Assembly (NCBI GenBank): GCA_945938055.1
Contig: CAMEUH010000036.1
Coordinates: 1-14,707 of the forward strand
Origin: an uncultured Eubacteriaceae bacterium
GTDB lineage: Bacteria; Bacillota; Clostridia; Lachnospirales; Lachnospiraceae
Length of the DNA stretch: 14,707 nt
Direction: 5' to 3'
A program made the translations under genes and the position numbers. Position 1 is the first letter of the stretch. Every line of letters starts with the position of its first letter. The notes below the pieces were generated by a model. That model did no database searches, was not told where the DNA came from, and saw nothing but the letters and a program-made list of their open reading frames with translations. This document shows positions 4,906 to 12,534 of this stretch, piece by piece.

Positions 4906-7617
4906 ATGGGCGAAAGAAAAAGAATTGGTCTGTTACTTGCACAGGCGGATGAAAATTATCAAAGTGCATTTATAGAAGAGTTTTTAAGACAGGCATTTGC
5001 GTATGATTATGATGTCTGTATTTTCTCGATGTGCTATAAAAAGCAGGAAAATCATGCCCGTGAGTTGGGCGAATCCAATATTTACAATTTGATAAATTAT
5101 GACTTGTTTGATGGCTTTGTCATTCTTCCAGACACGATCCAGACAACCGGGGTGGCAGAACAGATTCAGAAACGGATGTATGAGAAGTTTAAGGGACCCG
5201 TCCTTTGCGTGGATAAGGAGAGCAAATATTTCCCTTATATATTGACGGATCATTATACCCCGATGAAGAAGCTGATTTCACATCTGATTGAGGCGCATCA
5301 TTATCAGAATATTATTTTTGTCAGCGGGCGGAAGGAACACATTCATTCGAAGATGCGTGAGAGCGCCTATCTGGATGCTATGAAGGAACATGGACTGAAT
5401 GTTGAAGAAGAACAAATTTTTCATGGAAATTATTGGTATGATTGTGCTCTGGAAATTACAGAAAAAATATTACAAAAACAATTGCCGGATGCGATTGCGT
5501 GTGCCAATGATTACATGGCAATTGGAATTGCGGAGTGTTTAAGTAAGGCTGGATATCAGGTTCCGGAGGATGTTGCGGTAATTGGATATGATTCTGTTCC
5601 GGAAGGAAGGAATGCACCGAGTCCGCTCACTTCTGCGGAAATTCCGGCTAAGGAATGTGGACATCAGGCAGCACTTCGTATTCATGCCATGATAGAAAAT
5701 GAGGCCGTAGAGGAATATCATTCCACATCGGATATCATAATCGGAAGAAGCTGTGGATGTAATGAAAAAAGAGAATATGTACATAGCTTATTACGAAGCG
5801 AATGGGGAACAACAGAATCGCATGTAGGCTATTACTCCATATATAACCGTATTATGGAAGATATGTTATCCCAGGAGACGGAGGAAGGATTTTTTAATAC
5901 AGTTCGGGCATATGTACATCAGCTTCGGAATTTTGACAGTTTTCACATATGTTTGTGCCAGGTGTTTAATAAGACAGGACAGGAAATTATTGTGGAAGGT
6001 TATACCCCGAAGATTTCCAGGATTATTCGTTGTGGAAGTGAGCCGGGGGAGGAATGGGTGGATTTTAAGGATAGCTTCGAAGTAGAGCAGATGCTTCCGG
6101 AGCTATTTGAAAAACGTGAGACGCCAAAAGCATTTACATTTACGCCTATGAATTTTGATGAACGGTGTTATGGATATGCTGTGATTAGTTATGGTAATCA
6201 GCTTCGTTCTTATGATGAGACATATCGTTTATGGATTAGAAGTGTGACGCAGGGGATGGAGGCATTGCGTCGTCATATTGCACTACGGAGGAATTATGAA
6301 CAGATTTTGTCTGCTCAGATACGGGATGGACTGACTGGATTGTATAATTACCATGGATTTATGCAGAAGGTTTTGGAAATGCAGAAGGAATCTGTGCAGA
6401 AAGACGCTTACTTATCAATTATTGTATTGGACTTAGCAGGAGTTAAGACGATTAATAATACATATGGAAGAGAGGCGGGGGATGAAGCAATCCGATGTCT
6501 TGCCAAAATGATTGACATGAATATTTTAAGAGCAGATGCAGCGGCAAGGTTAGGAAATGATGAGTTTATTATTGCAACACTATCGCCGTTGAAGAATAAT
6601 GATAAAGCGGAAAAAATTCTGTTAAAAATCAGGGAATCGGTAGAACAGTTCAATAAGGATAAGATTAAGCCGTTTTCTTTAAAATTCTGTTATGGGATGA
6701 AGACTGATAAAGCAGAAGATGAAAAAATGATAGAAATGATTGTTAACACGGCAGTCAGTATTAAAAACCGTTATAAGAAGATAAATGAGAGAAATCAGGC
6801 GGCTGGTGTAGATGAGTCGCCGGAAGAACTAAAGACACGGGAACTGGTTTTTGATATTATCGAGAAAAATCTTTTTATTTACCATTTTCAGCCGATTATC
6901 AATGCACATAATGGTGAAGTCTATTCCTATGAGGCGTTGATGCGTTCTAATACAGAGGAGGCAGTATCACCTCTGGTGATATTACGACAGGCAGAAAAAC
7001 TTGGACAGCTTTATGAAGTTGAACGGGCGACTTTCTTTAATGTACTGAATTACCTGGAAGAACATTCGGAAAAATTTGTTAATAAAAAAGTTTTCATTAA
7101 CAGTATTCCAGGGTATTCACTTAAGCCAGAGGATCAAAAATGGATTATGGAAAGGCTGATGAAATATTCCTCGCAGATTGTGGTGGAACTTACAGAACAG
7201 TCTGAAGTTACAGAAAATGAACTCAGGGAAAAGAAAGAGTTTTTTGGTAAAACAGGGACGCAGACGGCGATTGATGATTATGGAACAGGCTATTCCAATG
7301 TGTATAATCTTCTTCGATACATGCCGGATTATGTGAAGATTGATCGTTCATTAATTAGTGATATTGACCGGAATCCACAGAAACAGCATTTTGTGAAGGA
7401 GATTATAAAGTTTGCTCATGATAATAACTTTATGGCTCTGGCAGAGGGAGTGGAAACGGCAGAAGAACTGCGGGAAGTCATTCACATGGGAGTGGATCTG
7501 ATACAGGGATATTATACGGCAAGACCTATGCCGGATCCAATGCAGCAGCTTGAGGCTAAGATAAAGGAAGAGATTATTCGTTATAGGCAGGAATACAGTC
7601 ATGTGATGCAAAAATAA
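4906..7617 (+). CDS. LacI-like ligand-binding sensor fused to GGDEF and EAL domains
   Basis: This 903-residue protein probably changes cyclic di-GMP levels in response to a small ligand. Residues about 5-285 match the periplasmic-binding-protein fold of LacI/GalR regulators ('VAVIGYDSVPEG', 'ACANDYMAIGIAE'), but there is no DNA-binding HTH and no signal peptide or membrane segment, so it should be cytoplasmic. A Cys pair, 'SCGCN' (282-286), ends this part. Residues about 300-460 look like a GAF-type linker domain. The GGDEF domain (about 470-625) has 'GNDEF' (550-554) in place of GGDEF; D509, N517 and D526 are kept. The EAL domain (about 645-890) keeps its key residues: E676 of 'EAL', N732, E761, D790-D791 ('DDYGTGYS'), K811, E848 ('AEGVET') and Q867. 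Net phosphodiesterase activity, with GGDEF as a GTP-binding regulatory module, is the likeliest reading. GGAG (4894-4897) sets the start. Confidence 0.9.
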   Translation: MGERKRIGLLLAQADENYQSAFIEEFLRQAFAYDYDVCIFSMCYKKQENHARELGESNIYNLINYDLFDGFVILPDTIQTTGVAEQIQKRMYEKFKGPVLCVDKESKYFPYILTDHYTPMKKLISHLIEAHHYQNIIFVSGRKEHIHSKMRESAYLDAMKEHGLNVEEEQIFHGNYWYDCALEITEKILQKQLPDAIACANDYMAIGIAECLSKAGYQVPEDVAVIGYDSVPEGRNAPSPLTSAEIPAKECGHQAALRIHAMIENEAVEEYHSTSDIIIGRSCGCNEKREYVHSLLRSEWGTTESHVGYYSIYNRIMEDMLSQETEEGFFNTVRAYVHQLRNFDSFHICLCQVFNKTGQEIIVEGYTPKISRIIRCGSEPGEEWVDFKDSFEVEQMLPELFEKRETPKAFTFTPMNFDERCYGYAVISYGNQLRSYDETYRLWIRSVTQGMEALRRHIALRRNYEQILSAQIRDGLTGLYNYHGFMQKVLEMQKESVQKDAYLSIIVLDLAGVKTINNTYGREAGDEAIRCLAKMIDMNILRADAAARLGNDEFIIATLSPLKNNDKAEKILLKIRESVEQFNKDKIKPFSLKFCYGMKTDKAEDEKMIEMIVNTAVSIKNRYKKINERNQAAGVDESPEELKTRELVFDIIEKNLFIYHFQPIINAHNGEVYSYEALMRSNTEEAVSPLVILRQAEKLGQLYEVERATFFNVLNYLEEHSEKFVNKKVFINSIPGYSLKPEDQKWIMERLMKYSSQIVVELTEQSEVTENELREKKEFFGKTGTQTAIDDYGTGYSNVYNLLRYMPDYVKIDRSLISDIDRNPQKQHFVKEIIKFAHDNNFMALAEGVETAEELREVIHMGVDLIQGYYTARPMPDPMQQLEAKIKEEIIRYRQEYSHVMQK

Positions 7618-7634
7618 AAGCATTCTATATATGA

Positions 7635-7690
7635 AACAGCCTCTGATAGGTAAGATTTTGAATCGGATCAATCAGAGGCTGTTCATTTTA
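7635..7690. terminator. Bidirectional terminator between convergent genes
   Basis: A perfect 13-bp stem (7635-7647 with 7671-7683, core ACAGCCTCTGAT) has a 23-base loop and is followed on the + strand by CATTTTATTT. On the - strand the stem is followed by TTTCAT and further AT-rich sequence. It lies between the stop of the sensor-GGDEF-EAL gene and the stop of putP, so it can end both transcripts. Confidence 0.85.
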
Positions 7691-7706
7691 TTTCATTCGT
7701 ATGGAA

Positions 7707-9248
7707 TTAATTTTTGCATTCAGCATTTACTTCTTCGAATTCTCGTATAATAGATTCATCCGGTGCCTTGGTAAGAAGGCTAACCACAACAATGAAGATA
7801 CTTGCAACGATAAATGCAGGAAGAAGTTCGTAAATATTCCAGGCTCCACCCAATGGTCTTACCAGGTATTTCCAGACAAATACCATGATACCACCGGAAA
7901 TCATGCCGGCAAGTGCACCATACTTATTCGAACGTTTCCAGAATAAGGAGAAGAGCATAACTGGACCAAATACAGCACCAAAACCAGCCCATGCAAACGA
8001 TACGATGGTAAAAACAGAACTATTTGGGTCTGCTGCAAGGAACATGGAAACAATGGCAATTCCCAGTACAGTCAGTCTGGCAGCAATCAGCGAGCCCTTG
8101 CTGGAAAGTTTAAATCCCATTACTTCTTTCAACAGATTCTGTGAAATACTGGAGGATGCAGCAAGCAGCTGGGAGTCTGCGGTAGACATGGTACATGCAA
8201 GGATACCGGCAAGGATGATACCTGCAAAAATAATACCGATTACATTCGTCTGACTTAATAAGGCTGCGATTTTAATAATGATTTTTTCAGAGTCAGAACC
8301 AGCAAGGGTATCAACGGCACCTACCTTAGACATACAATTTCCGATAATACCAATAAAGATTGCAACTGCCATGGAAATTACTACCCAGATGGTTGCGATT
8401 CTTCTGGAAATCTTTAATTTGCTGTCATCCTTAATGGCCATGAATCTTAAGAGAACATGTGGCATTCCAAAATATCCAAGTCCCCATGCCAGAGTGGATA
8501 AAATAGTAATAAATCCATAGGAAGATGCGGTGTTATCAACAGAATTGTGGATGCTTGTAAGAGACAGGTATCCGGCAAGCTCCTTTCCGTTTGCAAGGAC
8601 AGCATCAAATCCACCAGCAACATTTACTCCAAATAGTACAACGATGACTAATGCCAGTGTCATGACAATACTCTGGATTAAGTCCGTTGTACTTGCGGCG
8701 AGGAAACCACCCAATGCTGTATAGGCTACAATGACAAAAGCACTGATAATCATCGCCGTCATGTATGGAATGTTAAACAGGGTAGAAAATAATTTTCCGC
8801 ATGCTGCAAAACCGGAGGCGGTATACGGAATGAAAAAAATTACAATAAAAATAGCGGAAATAGTGAGCAATGCTTTGCTCTGGTTGTGATAACGGTTGGC
8901 AAAAAAATCCGGAAGCGTAATGGGATTATTTGCTTTCACGGAATATTTGCGAAGCCTTTTGGCTACAGTGATCCAGTTAAAGTATGTGCCGATTGCAAGG
9001 CCGATTGCAGTCCATGCTGCATCTGCCACACCGGTCAGGTATGCAACGCCCGGAAGCCCCATCAGAAGCCAGCTGCTCATGTCAGATGCTTCTGCACTCA
9101 TTGCAGTTACAATAGGACCAAGCTTTCTGCCTCCCAGATAGTAATCACCGGCGTCATTCTGCTTTTTCGAAAAATAGATGCCAATGCTGACCATTAGAAG
9201 CAGATAGAGACCGATTACAATTAACATGCCGATAGATGATGTTGTCAT
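7707..9248 (-). CDS. putP: Sodium/proline symporter, PutP type
   Basis: This 513-residue member of the sodium:solute symporter family takes up L-proline with Na+. The N-terminal signature (residues 39-68, 'LGGRKLGP' then 'ASDMSSWLLMGLPG') closely follows E. coli PutP, including D56 and S58 at the positions of the Na+/proline-binding Asp55 and Ser57. The 'MST' motif (354-356) corresponds to Ser340/Thr341 of the Na+ site. About 13 hydrophobic segments are visible, and the length matches E. coli PutP (502). The start at 9248 is chosen because AAAGGA lies seven bases upstream (9256-9261 on the opposite strand). A longer frame from 9296 would start inside the promoter. The gene follows the kinase-amidotransferase gene by 100 bases on the same strand but has its own promoter. 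Closely related substrates cannot be excluded. Confidence 0.93.
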   Translation of the reverse strand: MTTSSIGMLIVIGLYLLLMVSIGIYFSKKQNDAGDYYLGGRKLGPIVTAMSAEASDMSSWLLMGLPGVAYLTGVADAAWTAIGLAIGTYFNWITVAKRLRKYSVKANNPITLPDFFANRYHNQSKALLTISAIFIVIFFIPYTASGFAACGKLFSTLFNIPYMTAMIISAFVIVAYTALGGFLAASTTDLIQSIVMTLALVIVVLFGVNVAGGFDAVLANGKELAGYLSLTSIHNSVDNTASSYGFITILSTLAWGLGYFGMPHVLLRFMAIKDDSKLKISRRIATIWVVISMAVAIFIGIIGNCMSKVGAVDTLAGSDSEKIIIKIAALLSQTNVIGIIFAGIILAGILACTMSTADSQLLAASSSISQNLLKEVMGFKLSSKGSLIAARLTVLGIAIVSMFLAADPNSSVFTIVSFAWAGFGAVFGPVMLFSLFWKRSNKYGALAGMISGGIMVFVWKYLVRPLGGAWNIYELLPAFIVASIFIVVVSLLTKAPDESIIREFEEVNAECKN

Positions 9249-9286
9249 AAGTGTATCCTTTCTGTTAAAAAATAGTATTGTAAATA

Positions 9287-9315
9287 AAATTAACATAAGT
9301 TTGCAGTTACGTCAA
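9287..9315 (-). promoter_or_regulatory. Promoter for putP
   Basis: On the - strand, TTGACG (9310-9315) is followed after 17 bp by TAATTT (9287-9292), with a TG one base upstream of the hexamer (extended -10). An inverted repeat CAAGT/ACTTG (9313-9317 with 9323-9327) overlaps the -35 box, and AAGTTTG on the + strand is repeated at 9297-9303 and 9314-9320. These are possible regulator sites. Confidence 0.55.
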
Positions 9316-9348
9316 GTTTGGGACTTGCCAGAAATTTCATACATCAAT

Positions 9349-12300
9349 TTATTTAATATGTTTATTCATAAAATTCATCATAATTTTTCTTGTTTCTTCA
9401 TAGGCGAGGGACGTTTCAAAAGGACGCTCCGGGTGCCATTGCAGACCGAGAATTTTCATTTCTTCTGAAGTATAGGCTTCAACTACGTCATTTTCCAGGT
9501 CAACTGCGATTGGTTTAAAACAGGATGCAAGGTCACTGGTGAAAACACAGTCCTGATGATAGTTGTTGACAATGATATTTCGGCCTTCTTCCACCATGCA
9601 GACGGAATGGTCCTTTCCGCGTGGATGAGGAACTTTCAGAGCTGGATGATAGTGAAGCTTTCCACCAAAAAGTACATTAACATACTGCATTCCGCGGCAG
9701 GTGGCAATAATTGGTATCTTATGGGCCACACAGTAACGGATGAGTTTCTCTTCTGTAACGTCACGGTGAGGCTGAAGCTCTTCATCGTGCGGACGGTCAT
9801 AAAGGGATGGATTTAAGGCACCACCGCCAACAACAATGAGCAGGTCAATTGGCTCATCGAAAAGTTTTTCAAAATTCTTGGTATGATTGGAGACCGGTTT
9901 TGGAATAAAACCCATCAGTTCATAAAAACGGATGTAGGCTGATTCGAGGATGTCCGTATAGTCTCCATACTGATTGGTTCCCTCACGTTGCGTAATCAGG
10001 GCATGGAGATTTGAAAACTGGATACCTTCGGAAATTTTGCCGTTATTACAGTCAAGTTCAATGTAGGACATTTTGGAAACTTCGGAGTATATCTTTTCAC
10101 CACAGCCAATAGCCGCAGGAATCTCAAACTCGGCACAGCGGATTGCCATATGGGAGGCTGCACCGCCGTATTTTGTGATAAACCCCTTGATTCCCTTGGC
10201 AAAAATCCATTCGAAACCGGGATCTGCCTTGGTTACGGCAACAATCTTTCCTGTAATGTCAGCAAGAGGTTCTTCCTCAAGGTTGACCACTTCACCTTCA
10301 ATTACTTTGGAAGTAATAAAGTTAGGACGGGCTTCATGAACATAAATCATGTCAAGGCTTACGGGATCGGTAATGACATCAGGAAGAATCAACGACATCT
10401 GTTGGCGGTGAAGCTTCATTCTGTGGTCAATAATATCATTCCACTGGCGTATGATGTCATCGAATTCAGTGGCACTTCTGGCAGAAAGAATATCATCAAT
10501 GGAAAGCCAGCAAAGTCCCTGACGGTTTATGTCAAGGAGATGTCCCAGCTGCTTGATTAATTCCAGAACAAGGCTCAAGGAACGGGTGAATTCAAATTTG
10601 AAATATTCCCGCTGCTCAATGGCCATCTTAAGATACTGACAGAAATACTGTGCATCAAACGGCAGACAGGCGGTATTTAATGCTTCCTGAAGTCTTTGGT
10701 AGTCCAGACTGCTGGAAATGTGATGCTCTTTTTTAAAGACATTTTTCGGTGTCATGGAACGGAAATTCATGTCTGCATAGCAATCCGAGCAGATATCATA
10801 GGTACCGCTTCTTAGATGACCGTATTTTTTATCAAATATTTTTTTGGACATACGTCCGCTTGTAAAATCTTTAAAATCTTTTTCGAATTCAGATGAAACC
10901 GTAGTGACACCGCTCATGAAAGCATCCATTTCATCTTCTGTAAACCATCCGCTTTCTACCAGCGTCCGACAAAAAGCACGGGACATGAAGGCAATACGAG
11001 CCTGTCTTGCAAACTGTGGTGTTCCATAATAACAGATTCCATCTAAAAGTCTGGAAATTTCACGGATGATTTCAGTAGGAGAGTTGGAATCCTTCTGATA
11101 AAATTCTTCGCTTCGCTGACGTATGATTTCTAATTTACTCAGACTGTTATAGTCGTCATGAATCAGCTGGCGCTGGTTACTTATGGCAGTAATAGTAAGC
11201 TTTCTGAGGGAATTGATCAGGATGTTGCGCTCCTCATTGCTCCAGCCGTTATCCAGTAATAACAGAGTATTTTGGTCTGTGGAAAAATCGAAACTGCTGT
11301 ATATGATTTCAAACTCAATTTTATCGTGTGATGTCGGATTTTTGCTTAAGCGATCTTTATAAAATGCCACGAGCTTTCTGGATAACTCTTCCGGTAAATC
11401 GATTGGAATCAGGGAATAGAACGAATAATCCAGGCTGATGTAAGGCTTATTGGCGAGCTGGTACATTAAAGGTTCTGTTACAGTCCGATAGCCTAAGGGA
11501 CGCAGTCCCTCATTCCATGCATGACTGGTTATAATCTTAAGATAGAGGGAATAATCCAAAGGATGAGGATTAGCGCCAATGATTTCTGAAGGATTCCAGA
11601 ATGCCATGTCAGAGAACATCATCGGACAGTGGTCAATTACATTCTCATAGGAAAAATACTGGTCTTTTACTTTTTTCTTCAGTGAAAAATAAGCGCTGTC
11701 TTCCATGCTTCGTTCCTGGCGGATGCTGGCTACGAGTGGACGTATCTGAAAAAGGGTAATCTGATCGTGACTGTCGATTGCAAATTCAATGTCAAGGGTC
11801 AGACCATCCAGAATGGATTCCGCTTCCTGAACGGAAACAATTAGATTATGCCATGGCTGGGGAAGATTTTCCGGAATGCAGTCTCTTGCAATCCAAAGAG
11901 AGGTACCTCCCTGTCCGCTTGTAACGGAGTCGGTAGAACCATTGTCATCGTAATTTATGAGATAGTAAGGACGGTTTCCGTGGATGTCACGGGAAAATAC
12001 AACGCCGCTGATGGTAACATCCTCAGCCTGTCGCTGGATTAAGACCTGCTCATAATCCAGGGGATGGTCTTTTTCGTAAGAATGAATGACTTCTTCAATG
12101 GATGCCATAATCTGGCTGTCGTTGGAAGAATCCACGTCCAGAATGCTTTTGTAATGACCGGCGTTAGAACGCTGCAGGGAGTCCTCGTTGGAGTAAGAAC
12201 TTCGAACAACAATCCGTTTTCCTTTGAACTGTTCCATAATCTGATGACATACAGATAATTTGTCCTTTTCGTAGTCACCAATATATAAGATAAACATTTC

Positions 12301-12381
12301 TTCGATGTGGGAATGGGTGAGAATTTTGGAAAGTGCATATAAGGTATTCGCTTTTGTGGAAATGATGGAGTCCTGTTCCAT
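9349..12381 (-). CDS. Fusion of glutamine-kinase-like phosphotransferase and glutamine amidotransferase
   Basis: This 1010-residue cytoplasmic protein has four parts, numbered from the chosen start. Residues 1 to about 220 are a PEP-synthase/PPDK-type ATP-grasp domain ('TKANTL' at 9-14, 'VRSSYSNEDS' at 59-68, 'SNAG', and 'FQIRPL' near 211-216). A middle region runs to about 685 and contains 'KYGHLRSGTYDI'. A phosphohistidine swivel domain (about 690-785) has H744 in 'GGAASHMAIR'. A class I amidotransferase of the C26 type (about 790-1010) has nucleophile C895 in 'TCRGMQ', H942 in 'NNYHQ', and H983/E985 in 'LQWHPE'. There is no PEP/pyruvate-binding TIM barrel, which argues against PEP synthase. 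Layout and size fit Campylobacter Cj1418 (glutamine + ATP to amide-phosphorylated glutamine, AMP and Pi) joined to Cj1417 (gamma-glutamyl-CDP-amidate hydrolase). GGGAG eight bases upstream fixes the start; a longer frame begins in the -35 box. The substrate assignment is inference. Confidence 0.82.
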   Translation of the reverse strand: MEQDSIISTKANTLYALSKILTHSHIEEMFILYIGDYEKDKLSVCHQIMEQFKGKRIVVRSSYSNEDSLQRSNAGHYKSILDVDSSNDSQIMASIEEVIHSYEKDHPLDYEQVLIQRQAEDVTISGVVFSRDIHGNRPYYLINYDDNGSTDSVTSGQGGTSLWIARDCIPENLPQPWHNLIVSVQEAESILDGLTLDIEFAIDSHDQITLFQIRPLVASIRQERSMEDSAYFSLKKKVKDQYFSYENVIDHCPMMFSDMAFWNPSEIIGANPHPLDYSLYLKIITSHAWNEGLRPLGYRTVTEPLMYQLANKPYISLDYSFYSLIPIDLPEELSRKLVAFYKDRLSKNPTSHDKIEFEIIYSSFDFSTDQNTLLLLDNGWSNEERNILINSLRKLTITAISNQRQLIHDDYNSLSKLEIIRQRSEEFYQKDSNSPTEIIREISRLLDGICYYGTPQFARQARIAFMSRAFCRTLVESGWFTEDEMDAFMSGVTTVSSEFEKDFKDFTSGRMSKKIFDKKYGHLRSGTYDICSDCYADMNFRSMTPKNVFKKEHHISSSLDYQRLQEALNTACLPFDAQYFCQYLKMAIEQREYFKFEFTRSLSLVLELIKQLGHLLDINRQGLCWLSIDDILSARSATEFDDIIRQWNDIIDHRMKLHRQQMSLILPDVITDPVSLDMIYVHEARPNFITSKVIEGEVVNLEEEPLADITGKIVAVTKADPGFEWIFAKGIKGFITKYGGAASHMAIRCAEFEIPAAIGCGEKIYSEVSKMSYIELDCNNGKISEGIQFSNLHALITQREGTNQYGDYTDILESAYIRFYELMGFIPKPVSNHTKNFEKLFDEPIDLLIVVGGGALNPSLYDRPHDEELQPHRDVTEEKLIRYCVAHKIPIIATCRGMQYVNVLFGGKLHYHPALKVPHPRGKDHSVCMVEEGRNIIVNNYHQDCVFTSDLASCFKPIAVDLENDVVEAYTSEEMKILGLQWHPERPFETSLAYEETRKIMMNFMNKHIK

Positions 12382-12421
12382 ATGTTTTGCTCCCTTCAGT
12401 GATACTACAGATATTTTGTTC

Positions 12422-12450
12422 ATTTTATCAGATTTTACCAGCGTTTTCAA
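12422..12450 (-). promoter_or_regulatory. Promoter for the kinase-amidotransferase fusion
   Basis: On the - strand, TTGAAA (12445-12450) is followed after 17 bp by TAAAAT (12422-12427), with a TG one base upstream (extended -10). Transcription would start near 12415, about 34 bases before the ATG at 12381. The TTG opening the longest frame is the first three bases of this -35 box. Confidence 0.8.
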
Positions 12451-12472
12451 TGAATTTGGACTTAATAAACAA

Positions 12473-12501
12473 TTGATGAACAGGGCAGATTATGGTAAAA
12501 T
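12473..12501 (+). promoter_or_regulatory. Promoter for the OPT transporter gene
   Basis: TTGATG (12473-12478) is followed after 17 bp by TAAAAT (12496-12501), with an extended TGG. Transcription would start near 12508, leaving a leader of about 27 bases. It is divergent from the fusion-gene promoter; the two -35 boxes are 22 bp apart. Confidence 0.75.
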
Positions 12502-12534
12502 TAAAGGGATAAAATTAAGAAAGGAAAGTAAAAA

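Noticed and set aside
8886..9197. Cysteine-rich + strand frame opposite putP
   Set aside because: It is a shadow of the well conserved N-terminal part of putP; the Cys and His content follows from the opposite codons.
9349..12381. Annotation as PEP synthase or pyruvate phosphate dikinase
   Set aside because: The ATP-grasp and phosphohistidine parts are shared with those enzymes, but the C-terminal PEP/pyruvate-binding barrel is absent and an amidotransferase follows instead.
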